Positions 17,499 to 26,375 of a stretch of DNA of 57,624 nucleotides are shown one piece after another; within the stretch, counting starts at the first letter, position 1; each line of letters begins with the position of its first letter. The stretch lies in NCBI GenBank assembly GCA_002408485.1, contig DHSP01000058.1, positions 9,153 through 66,776 of the forward strand, read 5' to 3'. Under the pieces are notes generated by a model. The model was not told the DNA's origin, made no database searches, and saw nothing but the letters and a program-made list of their open reading frames with translations. Source of the DNA: Proteiniphilum sp. UBA5283 (GTDB lineage: Bacteria > Bacteroidota > Bacteroidia > Bacteroidales > Dysgonomonadaceae). Made by a program: the position numbers and the translations under genes.

Positions 17499-18839
17499 TT
17501 ATGCAGTTACTTCTTCTTCATCGGTCACTTTGATATCCTTGTTCACGTTTTTGGATCCCAGCATTGCATAGTAAAGCAGATAGGCAAGGCCAATCAGAGG
17601 AACAATATAGGAAAACATATACGTAGATTTATCGGCTACCCAATTTTGTATTAACGGAATAATTCCTCCACCCACAACCATCATCATGAAAATGCCGGAA
17701 GCAGCTTTGGTATATTTGCCCAAACCTTCCACAGCCAGGTTGAAGATACTTCCCCACATGATGGATGTACAGAGACCACACAGCACGAGCAGCAATGCAC
17801 TCAGCGGCACCAATGTCATGGCGAATGATGACCCGGTAAATACAGGCATGGAGGTAGTCATTGTTTTTGGTGAAACGATTGCACCAACAATGAAGGTCAT
17901 CGCCAGTACCGACACCGAAGTAAGCATCACTTTGCTGGAAACTTTACCACCCACCAGGCTACCGATAAAACGTCCTATTAACATTAAAAACCAGTAGGTG
18001 CCTGCCACAAAACCGCCTATAGTAGCAGCGTTGGAGGGATCCAGGCCTGCCCCCTTGTCGGTGATGTTGGAAAGGTAAAAGTTCAACGTACCCGGTATGC
18101 CGATCTCTATACCTACATAGACGAAGATGGCGATGGTTCCCAGGACGAAGTGACGAAAAGCCCATGGACTACTTTCATACACAACATTTTTGCTCTTTTT
18201 GTGTGCGTCGGGATCGCTGATGGGGATAAAGGAGAGAATGATGAATGCTGCCGCAAATACACCCATGGCAATAAACAATACGGGATTCACATTGGAGATA
18301 GCAGTATCTTTGGATACGGTGCCAATCAATGCGCCCACCAGCATGGGAGTTAACGTACCTGCAAGTGAATTGAAGGTACCCCCAAGCTGAATCAGCTGGT
18401 TCCCCTTGTTACCACCGCCACCAAGTAGGTTGAGCATCGGGTTCACGACTGTGTTCAGCATACACACAGAAAAACCGGCAATGAATGCTCCCAGCAGATA
18501 AACTACAAAGTTTACCGGCAACGAAGCGAATGTGCTGCTGGCATCTACTACACCCGACAGGTACTGGATAAAAACACCCACAAAGCCTATGGCAATCGCT
18601 GCAAGTGCCGTCTTTTTGTAACCTATTTTCGTCAACAATTTACCGGCCGGAATTCCCATGAAGAGGTAAGCAGCGAAGTTCATCATATTACCCAACATTC
18701 CCAAGAAGTTGGAGCCCTCAAATTTGTTGCTCCATATCACACCGATTGGTGCTGCAAGATTGGTCACAAAGGAGATCATTGCAAAGAGGAACATCATGGT
18801 GATGATGGCAACGATGTTTTTGTTTTGATTGTTTGTCAT
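17499..18839 (-). CDS. Glucose/galactose-type MFS sugar transporter (GluP/FucP family)
   Basis: 446 aa, about 12 membrane helices. Its N-terminus (IVAIITMMFLFAMISFVTNL) and MGIPAGKLLTKIGYKK loop fit the fucose/galactose/glucose-H+ symporter family, though the protein is of the longer Bacteroidetes form. Placed between galM and galK, it most likely imports galactose (inference from context). It starts 65 bases after galM. Glucose as an alternative or additional substrate is possible. Confidence 0.88.
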   Translation of the reverse strand: MTNNQNKNIVAIITMMFLFAMISFVTNLAAPIGVIWSNKFEGSNFLGMLGNMMNFAAYLFMGIPAGKLLTKIGYKKTALAAIAIGFVGVFIQYLSGVVDASSTFASLPVNFVVYLLGAFIAGFSVCMLNTVVNPMLNLLGGGGNKGNQLIQLGGTFNSLAGTLTPMLVGALIGTVSKDTAISNVNPVLFIAMGVFAAAFIILSFIPISDPDAHKKSKNVVYESSPWAFRHFVLGTIAIFVYVGIEIGIPGTLNFYLSNITDKGAGLDPSNAATIGGFVAGTYWFLMLIGRFIGSLVGGKVSSKVMLTSVSVLAMTFIVGAIVSPKTMTTSMPVFTGSSFAMTLVPLSALLLVLCGLCTSIMWGSIFNLAVEGLGKYTKAASGIFMMMVVGGGIIPLIQNWVADKSTYMFSYIVPLIGLAYLLYYAMLGSKNVNKDIKVTDEEEVTA

Positions 18840-18904
18840 TTCTTATACTCTAATTAATGGTTTTATAATAATAAAGAATCTTCATTTTCAGACCAGGAAT
18901 TTGT

Positions 18905-19981
18905 TCAGACCGAGAACTTATAGGTCGTCTTCGACTCAAACAGTTCTTCGGGGCGCAGGATCACCGGGGGATAATCCGGCTTGTTGATGCTGTCGGGATA
19001 GTGCTGTGTTTCAAAACACACCGCCGATCTCTCCGGATACCTGTGTCCGTTCTTGGCCGTAAAATTGCCTGTCATCCAGTTTCCGGTATATAGCTGCATA
19101 CCCGGCTCGGTGGTATATATCTCCATCCTGATGCCCGTTTTGGGCGACTCGCAGATACCTGCAAACGTATAATCATCGACGGCATCCGGCTTGTTCAATA
19201 TATAGGTATGATCGTATCCTTTTCCAAAGAGCAGCTGTTGAAAATCATCGTTGATTCGTTCACCAATTGCGCATTGTTCGGTAAAATCCATGGGCGTACC
19301 TTTTACCGAAGCAGCATCACCATAAGGAATGGCTGTTGAATCGGTGGGCAGATAGTTGTCCGCATTGATCATGAGCAGATGGTCACCAACATAAGGATCA
19401 CCTTCGCCCGACAGATTGAAGTAAGAATGGTTTGTCAGGTTCAGGATGGTTGTTTTATCCGTGGTCGCTCTATAGCATATTTCCAAGGCATTATCCTCGG
19501 TCAGGGTGTAAGTAACCGTGACGGACAGATTGCCGGGAAATCCCTCCTCTCCGTCTGACGACAGATAAAAAAGTTCAATGCTGTTGGCATTCACTTTCTT
19601 TACTTCCCAAACCACAGCATTAAAGCCCTTTATGCCTCCATGCAGAGAGTTCGGACCGTTGTTCACTGCCAGTTTGTATTCTATGCCTTCCAACGTAAAT
19701 CGGCCGTCGGCAATCCTGTTTGCCGTACGGCCGCAGACAGCCCCAAAGTAAGGCTCCTCTGATGTGAGGTATTCTTCAATCGAGGAATGTCCCAACACCA
19801 CGTCGGTGAAGGTTCCCTTGTTGTCGGGCACCATCAGCGAAACTACTTTCGCCCCATAATTGGTGACGGTGACTTCGCTGCCTGACTTGTTTGTAAGAGT
19901 GTATAATCCGGTTTGCTTGCCATCTACATTTTTTTCAAAAGCTTCAACCAGCAAACCGGATTTGCTATACATTTTGTTCAT
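18905..19981 (-). CDS. galM: Aldose 1-epimerase (galactose mutarotase)
   Basis: Interconverts alpha and beta anomers of galactose so that galactokinase can act. 358 aa, normal for the family. Visible: NYGAKVVSLMVPD, CGRTANRIADGRF, NSLHGGIKGF, the catalytic His185 in NLTNHSYFNLSG, and the C-terminal CFETQHYPDS with the catalytic Glu. No clear signal peptide, so probably cytoplasmic. It is the first gene of the galactose operon. The 186-base leader region contains two related dyad sites that could bind the Nudix-type regulator. Confidence 0.95.
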   Translation of the reverse strand: MNKMYSKSGLLVEAFEKNVDGKQTGLYTLTNKSGSEVTVTNYGAKVVSLMVPDNKGTFTDVVLGHSSIEEYLTSEEPYFGAVCGRTANRIADGRFTLEGIEYKLAVNNGPNSLHGGIKGFNAVVWEVKKVNANSIELFYLSSDGEEGFPGNLSVTVTYTLTEDNALEICYRATTDKTTILNLTNHSYFNLSGEGDPYVGDHLLMINADNYLPTDSTAIPYGDAASVKGTPMDFTEQCAIGERINDDFQQLLFGKGYDHTYILNKPDAVDDYTFAGICESPKTGIRMEIYTTEPGMQLYTGNWMTGNFTAKNGHRYPERSAVCFETQHYPDSINKPDYPPVILRPEELFESKTTYKFSV

Positions 19982-20039
19982 GTAATTTTCTTGGTTTTAA
20001 AGATAAGATATTGATGAAGATTGATCTTGTATAAAATTC

Positions 20040-20097
20040 GTGTAAAATTAACACAGATTTCGGAAATAGCCCAATAAAAAAATGTGTTATTAAACAT
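20040..20097. promoter_or_regulatory. Candidate operator pair upstream of galM
   Basis: GTGTAAAATTAACAC (20040-20054) is a dyad with GTGT/ACAC arms, and GTGTTATTAAACAT (20084-20097) is a similar sequence 43 bases further upstream of galM. Their place before the galactose operon suggests binding sites for the Nudix-fold regulator, but I do not know that regulator's motif. A near -7 box (TATCTTTA, minus strand, 19998-20005) lies downstream of both. Confidence 0.35.
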
Positions 20098-20167
20098 AAA
20101 TTTTAGGATTTAACATGCCTTTTTTCAGAAACAGAAATATATACATATTCCATTACCGCACTCATGC

Positions 20168-21481
20168 TCAAACAATCGCTTCACCATCACCTTTTATCTT
20201 CTTTGTTACTAATATTTTATCTATTTTATTCCCATCCACATCCACAATTTCAAAATGCAGCTTGTCGTAATCAAATTTATCCCCTACGCACGGAATCTTA
20301 TTAATGCATGCAAAAACGAAGCCTGCCACAGTGGAATAATCGATCTTGTCAAAATCGACAATAAAATCTTCGTCGAGTTGCGTCAATATTTCAATGGGGG
20401 CCTCTCCGCTAATCAGGGCAGAATGATCGTCGCGCATAAACAGAAGCGGATCGGCCCAAGCATCGTCTGTCTCTTCGGGTATCGCACCCACCAGGTTTTC
20501 GAAAATATCGTGTATCGTAATAATGCCCTCAAGACTTCCATATTCATCGACTACAACTGCGACAAACTTATGGTTGTTTTTGAAATTCTCCAGCACCTTC
20601 TGTGCACGAAGTGTGTTGGGCACGACAATCGGCTCCATGATGAGATCTTCTATCTCAAAGGGTTCGCCGTTATTAAGCCTCAACAAAAAGTCCCTCATCG
20701 AGATGATGCCGGTAAATTCATCGATTTTCTTTTTGCAAGCAAGAATCTTACTGTGCCTCGTCTGCAGGAGGTCACGAATGACCTCCTCCCTGCTTTTGCT
20801 AATGTCAACCCACTCCACGTCGGTGCGGTGGGTCATCAGATGAATGGCCCTTTTATCGGAGAAATAAAACACCTGCTCGTGGATAATATTCTCTTCCATG
20901 TCGATAATTCCTTCGTGTGAGGCCGTTTTGAGCATGGCGCGCAATTCCATTTCCGAGATCACTTCATTCTTTGGCTGCAGGCCGATCAAGCGGGAGATAA
21001 AACTGGTTGAGAATGCCAAAAGCTTCACAAACGGATAAAAAATGATGCTCACCACATATATGGTGGGAGAGACAGCAATGGCCATTTTTTCCGCGTTGTT
21101 CAGTGCGATCGTTTTGGGCACAAGTTCGCCAATTACAATAGAGATATAGGTGATCAGGAAAACGACAATCACCATAGAAATAGCCTCCGAGAAGGGCGCT
21201 GTGCTCTCAAACTGTTCGAAGAAAGGTACCAGGTAAACAGCAAAAGCCTGCCCACCGAATGCACCGTTGATGATACCAATCAATGTAATTCCTACCTGCA
21301 CGGACGAAAGAAAGTTATCAGGATCGGCCTGCAACCTGAGTGCACGCCGGGCCCCCCTCTTCCCTTGCTTTCGCTCCGTATCAAGTTTGTTTTTCTTTGC
21401 CGAGACAATTGCAATCTCCGACAGGGCAAAAAATCCATTGAGCAGGATTAACAGGAAAACGATGATAATATCAATCCACAT
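20168..21481 (-). CDS. CNNM/CorC-type membrane protein with CBS pair (hemolysin-related)
   Basis: 437 aa. The N-terminal DUF21/CNNM transmembrane domain (about residues 1-190: IDIIIVFLLILLNGFFALSE, VQVGITLIGI, VIGELVPKTIAL) is followed by a tandem CBS pair (about 210-335, VVDEYGSLEGIITIHDIFE) and a C-terminal CorC/HlyC domain (about 350-430). Proteins of this build move or sense divalent cations (Mg2+, sometimes Na+-coupled); the hemolysin label is historical. It lies 36 bases after the nucleotidyltransferase gene with no promoter box between, so probably one transcript. Confidence 0.92.
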   Translation of the reverse strand: MWIDIIIVFLLILLNGFFALSEIAIVSAKKNKLDTERKQGKRGARRALRLQADPDNFLSSVQVGITLIGIINGAFGGQAFAVYLVPFFEQFESTAPFSEAISMVIVVFLITYISIVIGELVPKTIALNNAEKMAIAVSPTIYVVSIIFYPFVKLLAFSTSFISRLIGLQPKNEVISEMELRAMLKTASHEGIIDMEENIIHEQVFYFSDKRAIHLMTHRTDVEWVDISKSREEVIRDLLQTRHSKILACKKKIDEFTGIISMRDFLLRLNNGEPFEIEDLIMEPIVVPNTLRAQKVLENFKNNHKFVAVVVDEYGSLEGIITIHDIFENLVGAIPEETDDAWADPLLFMRDDHSALISGEAPIEILTQLDEDFIVDFDKIDYSTVAGFVFACINKIPCVGDKFDYDKLHFEIVDVDGNKIDKILVTKKIKGDGEAIV

Positions 21482-21517
21482 ACTGCTGCAAATTCAGTGA
21501 GCGACGCCTGCGTTATG

Positions 21518-22420
21518 CTACCACAAGGGGGAGGGATAGACACCCTTTTCCACCAGATCTTTCAGCTTGGCAACCACATCGGGACGGTCTTCGGCATAGG
21601 TCACGCCAAACCATTTTGAAGGGGTATCAAGTACCTTCACGGTGACTTCACCACTTACAGTCAGGTTATTCACCAACAAAGGAATAAAAAACTCGGCTTT
21701 GATATTTTCAGCATTGTCTTTCAGGAACTGTACAAAATAATCATCCGAATAGCGAAAATAATCGGGTGTGAAACCCCACATATTCATCGACACGGGCGTT
21801 TGATCTCCGACAGGGATCCACTGGTCGTTTTCATCCTTGTAGCACACATTGCCCTCCACACGCATCACCTGTGTCCGTTCCACCACGCCGGTGAGGTTGC
21901 CTTCCGTATCGGTTTCGCATACACCGCGTGCCACGGTGCCGCTCTCGGACAAGGTATTTCCTATGTGGTAACCCACCATGCAATATCTGTTTTTACTGTT
22001 GCCGAGCGTCGAGAGAAAGTCGGCAAGCACCTTGAAGCTTTCACGTCCGTAGAAATCATCGGCATTGATCACTGCAAACGGTTCGTTGATCACTTCTTTC
22101 CCCATCATCACCGCGTGGTTGGTACCCCACGGCTTCACCCTGTCGGGGTGCGGAGTAAATCCTTCCGGCAGATTGTCAAGTTCTTGAAAAACCAGCTCGA
22201 CCGGTATTTTTTTCTCGTATTTGCTGACGATTTTCTCTTTGAAGTCAGCTTCAAATGACCGGCGGATTACAAAGACCAGTTTGCCGAATCCGGCATTCAC
22301 TGCATCGTAAATGGAATAATCCATGATGGTCTCGCCATTTGGGCCAAGCCCATCCAGTTGTTTCAATCCGCCATAACGGCTACCCATCCCTGCAGCCAAT
22401 ACAAATAATGTAGGTTTCAT
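21518..22420 (-). CDS. Sugar-phosphate nucleotidyltransferase family protein
   Basis: 300 aa. An NTP-transferase fold with the N-terminal nucleotide-binding signature LAAGMGSRYGGLKQ, followed by GPNGETIMDYSIYDA and the metal-site region VINADDFYG. The catalytic pattern fits transfer of a nucleotidyl group to a sugar or choline phosphate; the substrate is not clear. It is preceded by a -7 box and followed by the CNNM gene. With galK nearby and no galT in the window, acting on a hexose-1-phosphate is conceivable but speculative. Confidence 0.8.
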   Translation of the reverse strand: MKPTLFVLAAGMGSRYGGLKQLDGLGPNGETIMDYSIYDAVNAGFGKLVFVIRRSFEADFKEKIVSKYEKKIPVELVFQELDNLPEGFTPHPDRVKPWGTNHAVMMGKEVINEPFAVINADDFYGRESFKVLADFLSTLGNSKNRYCMVGYHIGNTLSESGTVARGVCETDTEGNLTGVVERTQVMRVEGNVCYKDENDQWIPVGDQTPVSMNMWGFTPDYFRYSDDYFVQFLKDNAENIKAEFFIPLLVNNLTVSGEVTVKVLDTPSKWFGVTYAEDRPDVVAKLKDLVEKGVYPSPLW

Positions 22421-22449
22421 TGTTCGCGTTTATTTTATTTTTTAATTCA

Positions 22450-22457
22450 CAAATATA
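22450..22457 (-). promoter_or_regulatory. -7 box for nucleotidyltransferase gene
   Basis: TATATTTG on the minus strand (exact TAnnTTTG), 30 bases before the ATG at 22420. TTTC lies 19 bases further upstream, one mismatch from the -33 TTTG. Confidence 0.6.
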
Positions 22458-22509
22458 AGATTTTTACAGTGAACGTGAAAAAGAAAAGAGCTCAAAATCC
22501 CGGTCCTGC

Positions 22510-23184
22510 TTATTTTAATGACGCAAAGCAATTCCACAAGGTCTCTTCCGGCAAAGGAGCGGTGACAGCAACATTCTCCTTCGAAACAGGATGGATAAAG
22601 GAGATTGTTCGGGCATGAAGGCTGATGCTCCCGCCGGGGTTGGAGCGTTCGGCGCCATATTTTAAATCACCTTTGATGGGACAGCCTATTTTTGCCAGCT
22701 GACATCGTATCTGGTGATGACGGCCCGTCTCCAGGTCTATTTCCAGCAGGAAATAATTCTGCGATGCACCAATCAGCCGATAATGGAGTATCGCCTTTTT
22801 GGTGTGTGGCTTTTCGGTGTCGTATGCAGCAGACTTGTTGGTTTTCTCGTTCTTGATCAGAAAATGCGTCAATGTACCTTCCTCTGCAGGTGGCCGTCGC
22901 TTCACGATGGCCCAATAGGTCTTTACCACCTCTCCGTTTCGAAACATATCGTTAAGCCTCGTAAGAGATTTGCTGGTCTTCGCAAACACCACCACCCCAC
23001 TGGTCGGCCTATCGAGCCGGTGGGTGACACCACAAAAAACGTTGCCGGGCTTGTGATATTTCTCTTTCAGATAAGACTTCACTATGTCCGACAACGGCTT
23101 GTCGCCCGTCTTGTCGCCCTGCACAATTTCACCGGGCGCCTTATTGACGATGATAATATGGTTGTCTTCGTATAAAACTGTCAT
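22510..23184 (-). CDS. RluA-family RNA pseudouridine synthase
   Basis: Isomerises uridine to pseudouridine in rRNA or tRNA. 224 aa, a single catalytic domain without an S4 domain. HRLDRPTSGVVVFAKT carries the catalytic Asp of the RluA family. Further family motifs: TYWAIVKRRP, LLEIDLETGRHHQIRCQL and GDLKYGA. The target base is unknown. It follows fabG by 18 bases, so probably the last gene of the TetR-fabG-RluA transcript. Confidence 0.92.
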   Translation of the reverse strand: MTVLYEDNHIIIVNKAPGEIVQGDKTGDKPLSDIVKSYLKEKYHKPGNVFCGVTHRLDRPTSGVVVFAKTSKSLTRLNDMFRNGEVVKTYWAIVKRRPPAEEGTLTHFLIKNEKTNKSAAYDTEKPHTKKAILHYRLIGASQNYFLLEIDLETGRHHQIRCQLAKIGCPIKGDLKYGAERSNPGGSISLHARTISFIHPVSKENVAVTAPLPEETLWNCFASLK

Positions 23185-23202
23185 TTGAGCTTCTCAACCC
23201 AA

Positions 23203-23949
23203 TCAGGTATTCATCCCGCCACAAACGTTGATGACCTGCCCGCTAACATACGAAGAGAGATCCGATGCGAGAAAAAGAGCTACATTCGCAACATCATCCG
23301 GCGTACCTCCACGTCGCAGTGGTATTTGCTTTGCCCACTCATTGCGTACCTCTTCCGAAAGTTGTCCGGTCATGTCGGTAATGATAAAACCCGGTGCAAT
23401 GGCATTAGCCCTGATTCCCCGTGAACCCAGCTCTTTGGCAATCGACTTGGCCAGACCAATCATCCCTGCTTTCGACGCAGAATAGTTTGCCTGCCCTGCG
23501 TTCCCCGATACGCCCACCACCGAGCTCATGTTCACAATGCTGCCCGATTTCTGACGCATCATCACGGGTGTTACCGCATGCACAAAATTGAACGCCGATT
23601 TCAGATTTACGTTGATTACCGCATCCCATTGCTGTTCGCTCATTCGCATCATCAACCCATCTTTGGTGATCCCGGCGTTGTTTACAAGAATGTCGATGCG
23701 TCCGAAATCCTGCATGACCTGATCCACCACTTTGTGTGTTTCATCAAAGTTGGCAGCATTGGAAGCATACCCTTTGCATTTTACACCAAGAGAGGCTATC
23801 TCATGCTCGGTTGCTTCACCGGTTTCGTCGATAACCAAATCAGTAAACGCGATATTAGCTCCTTCCGACGCATATTTCAGCGCGATGGCTTTTCCTATTC
23901 CGCGGGCAGCTCCGGTTATCAGTGCTGTTTTCCCTTCTAATAACTTCAT
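23203..23949 (-). CDS. fabG: 3-oxoacyl-[acyl-carrier-protein] reductase
   Basis: NADPH-dependent reduction of beta-ketoacyl-ACP in fatty-acid synthesis. 248 aa, normal length. Short-chain dehydrogenase motifs: TGAARGIG (cofactor), NNAG, catalytic Ser in VNMSSVVG, Tyr-Lys in ANYSASKAG, and the C-terminal DLSSYVSGQVINVCGGM. It lies between a TetR regulator and a pseudouridine synthase on the same strand. The TetR association hints at regulation by acyl compounds (inference). Confidence 0.94.
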   Translation of the reverse strand: MKLLEGKTALITGAARGIGKAIALKYASEGANIAFTDLVIDETGEATEHEIASLGVKCKGYASNAANFDETHKVVDQVMQDFGRIDILVNNAGITKDGLMMRMSEQQWDAVINVNLKSAFNFVHAVTPVMMRQKSGSIVNMSSVVGVSGNAGQANYSASKAGMIGLAKSIAKELGSRGIRANAIAPGFIITDMTGQLSEEVRNEWAKQIPLRRGGTPDDVANVALFLASDLSSYVSGQVINVCGGMNT

Positions 23950-24023
23950 ACGATTATTTTTAATTTACTTTATTGTTCTTCGCTGACACGGACAGCCGAA
24001 AGCTGATCGCTGACCGATGACCG

Positions 24024-24626
24024 CTATTTGACGTATATTCCTTTGAACAAAATATTGGCGATTATCTCCCGGTCCTCTTTTTTGTTGTAGTCGAGCCTCA
24101 TCGCACCGCGAATGGTAGGCACCTCCAACCCTTTGAATGCATAATGCAATATCTCGGCTGTTTGTCTTATATCGTGGAGTTGAAAGATTCCCTTTTCGCA
24201 TCCATCCCGTATAATGGTTTCCAGATAATGAATCTCCTTCTTGTCGAACTCCTTGCGTACATTTTCCACTTTCCAGATATCTCTGAAAAAATCGGCACGA
24301 AGAGTGCCGTTACGGGTAACCACCTCTTTTATGGCACCCAAGCGGGTAAAGGCAAGCAGGATAAGCTTTTCATCAGCAGGGATATTGCGCCGGGTGACCT
24401 CCTCCAGTTTACTATAGAGTACTTCGAGCTCCGATTCGATCACCGCCTTGTAGATGTCATTCTTGCTGCTGAAATATGTGTACAGGGTGCGTCTTCCACG
24501 TTGGGATGCCTCGGCAATATCATTCATTGTCGTATTCTCGACTCCTTTTTTTGCAAAAAGTTGCCGGGCTACGTCAATTAAGTTGTTTTTTGTCTTTGAA
24601 ATGGCTGAAGTCACCTTGTCTTGCAC
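24024..24626 (-). CDS. TetR-family transcriptional regulator
   Basis: 200 aa from a GTG start. The N-terminal helix-turn-helix domain (about residues 12-60: LIDVARQLFAKKGVENTTMN, DIAEASQRGRRTLYTYF) is of TetR type, and the C-terminal ligand domain is all-helical. No ATG lies in a suitable place; GTG 24626 gives the family N-terminus, and a second in-frame GTG four codons later is possible. The start overlaps a 7-bp palindrome that also touches the -7 box, which indicates autorepression. fabG follows 74 bases downstream on the same strand and is the likely target. Confidence 0.9.
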   Translation of the reverse strand: MQDKVTSAISKTKNNLIDVARQLFAKKGVENTTMNDIAEASQRGRRTLYTYFSSKNDIYKAVIESELEVLYSKLEEVTRRNIPADEKLILLAFTRLGAIKEVVTRNGTLRADFFRDIWKVENVRKEFDKKEIHYLETIIRDGCEKGIFQLHDIRQTAEILHYAFKGLEVPTIRGAMRLDYNKKEDREIIANILFKGIYVK

Positions 24627-24652
24627 AATTTATTTATTTATGTGCAAAAATA
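24621..24652 (-). promoter_or_regulatory. Autoregulatory promoter/operator of the TetR-fabG operon
   Basis: A perfect inverted repeat TTGCACA (24621-24627) / TGTGCAA (24641-24647) with a 13-base AT-only spacer. The minus-strand -7 box TATTTTTG covers 24645-24652 and overlaps one arm by three bases; the other arm covers the GTG start. A repressor bound here would block initiation. The leader would be only about a dozen bases. Confidence 0.6.
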
Positions 24653-24745
24653 AAACAAAGATTTCAAATCCCGAAAGTAATTGAGATAAAATTATCGAAA
24701 CCATAACCCAAAATAAAAAATTAGGGGAGCACACCATGTCCATTC

Positions 24746-25318
24746 CTATTTTTTTCTGAGCAGCACCGCTGCCTCGCATACTTCCCGGTACCACTCTTCG
24801 CCAAATTTCCGGATCAGCGGTTCCCTTAAAAATTGGTAGAGCGGTACACCTTCTTCCCGGCCCAGCTTCAGGGCAGACTGGCATACCGACCAGCGATGAT
24901 AGTTCACCGCCGTAAAATCGGCATACTCATGCAGACGAACAGGATAAAGATGGCATGAAATTGGTTTCTGTACGGTAATGCGGCCTTCACGAAATGCACT
25001 GTCGATGACACATCTACACACTCCGTCGTCGTCGAACCGGGTAAAGACACACTCTTCGCCATTGACGATGGAGGTTACCAGTTCCCCATCGGTATCGGTA
25101 TAAGCAATTCCCTGTCGGTTTATAAGCTCCTGGGATTCGGGGGAGAGGTCATTCCAGATTGCGGGCAAGATCTCATTGACCTGAGCAAACTCCTCCCGGG
25201 AGAGAGGGGCGCCCGATTCTCCATCCACACAACACTGGCCTTTGCATTTGCACAGGTCGCAAATAAATTGTACTTCAAATATATCGTCCGAGATAAGTGT
25301 ATTTTGTATCTGTATCAT
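24746..25318 (-). CDS. DUF3109 family protein, cysteine-rich
   Basis: 190 aa. Near the N-terminus is a dense cysteine run, CDLCKCKGQCCVDGESG, with later cysteines in NGEECVFTRFDDDGVCRCVID and KPISCHLYPVR. The pattern suggests binding of an Fe-S cluster or zinc, as supposed for the family; its function is unknown. It starts 3 bases after the stop of the CPBP protease gene, so the two are co-transcribed. No signal peptide, so cytoplasmic. Confidence 0.85.
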   Translation of the reverse strand: MIQIQNTLISDDIFEVQFICDLCKCKGQCCVDGESGAPLSREEFAQVNEILPAIWNDLSPESQELINRQGIAYTDTDGELVTSIVNGEECVFTRFDDDGVCRCVIDSAFREGRITVQKPISCHLYPVRLHEYADFTAVNYHRWSVCQSALKLGREEGVPLYQFLREPLIRKFGEEWYREVCEAAVLLRKK

Positions 25319-25321
25319 AAT

Positions 25322-26230
25322 TTATCGTGTAGATATAACTTCTGCCATAGGGGCAGTTTTTCTGTCTCTTTTCACATAGATTGAAAACAGAAGAAAGGTT
25401 ACCAAGGCACTCGCAATAGCAGCAGCCAGATAAGGAAGCGTGAGCGGCAACTCATCCAACCGGACGAACCATTCACTGTCGCCCCAGAAAAAGTTCAGCA
25501 GAATCACGGTGGCATTGTTCACAAAGTGAAAGATGATCGGCATCCACAGGTTGCGCGTGTAAAGAAAGAGATACCCCAGCATGGCACCCAGGAACAGCCT
25601 CGGCAAAAACCCGTAAAACTGAAAGTGAACCATGCTAAACAACAACGCTGTCAGCCATATAGCTGCATGACCGTTTCGGAACTTTTCCATCAGGAACTGC
25701 TGCAGTGCCCCCCGAAAGAACAGTTCCTCCGAGATTGCCGCCATGGCTGCCACAATGACAAGGTTCAGCAGCAGTGCTCCGATCGTTCTTCCGGAAAGCA
25801 ATAGCCCGGTCGTCTCCATGGCTGCATCTTCCATGGAGCGCATTGTCTGTTCCACACCGCTCATCCACTCTGGTAATTCCATGCCACTGTTCCATCGTGA
25901 CAAATAAGAAGCAAACGGGTAAGAGACACAAAATGCCAATAGAGCGAAAGCTATCTCCCGCACCATCTTTCCATTGTTGCCGGTTTTCAGGTAGCGCGCG
26001 GGCCGTGCATCGGTAAATGCGACTACCAGGTATGCAGGCAGTGCAATTGCAAATACCGACTGAAGTGCAGAGCTCAAATAAATCGGCATCGTTTCACCCG
26101 CGTCGCCCATCCCGGGCATCATCATTAATAACCGGGTAAGTATCCCGGCCGCAATCACGCCGACGAAGAGCAATAAAAAAAGGTACGTTATTTTGAACCC
26201 CGGCGGAGCCGATGTGAAAATTGGTCGCAT
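25322..26230 (-). CDS. CPBP-family intramembrane glutamic-type protease
   Basis: 302 aa, about 7-8 membrane helices. The Abi/CAAX-like motifs are present: EELFFRG (catalytic Glu pair), SMVHFQFYG with the first His, and IIFHFVNN with the second His and Asn. These proteases process prenylated proteins in eukaryotes; in bacteria most are uncharacterised. The frame runs upstream to TTG 26272, but a -7 box sits at 26249-26256 inside that extension, so ATG 26230 (MRPIFTSAPPGFK) is the start. It forms a two-gene operon with the DUF3109 gene. Confidence 0.88.
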   Translation of the reverse strand: MRPIFTSAPPGFKITYLFLLLFVGVIAAGILTRLLMMMPGMGDAGETMPIYLSSALQSVFAIALPAYLVVAFTDARPARYLKTGNNGKMVREIAFALLAFCVSYPFASYLSRWNSGMELPEWMSGVEQTMRSMEDAAMETTGLLLSGRTIGALLLNLVIVAAMAAISEELFFRGALQQFLMEKFRNGHAAIWLTALLFSMVHFQFYGFLPRLFLGAMLGYLFLYTRNLWMPIIFHFVNNATVILLNFFWGDSEWFVRLDELPLTLPYLAAAIASALVTFLLFSIYVKRDRKTAPMAEVISTR

Positions 26231-26248
26231 TTCTTCTGTTTTGATGTA

Positions 26249-26256
26249 CAAAGATA
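26249..26256 (-). promoter_or_regulatory. -7 box for CPBP-DUF3109 operon
   Basis: TATCTTTG on the minus strand, 18 bases before the ATG at 26230. It implies a leader of roughly ten bases and settles the start choice. A TTTG lies 13 bases upstream, too close to be a standard -33 element. Confidence 0.55.
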
Positions 26257-26375
26257 GGATTTTCACTTTCAAAAAAAAGCAAGTCTCCGCAGAATATTTG
26301 CCAACAGCGGTTTCTTATATTCAGGAAGCTGACACAACAAGCAAAGAGGAAGAAAAGGTATCGGTTAAAATATTT

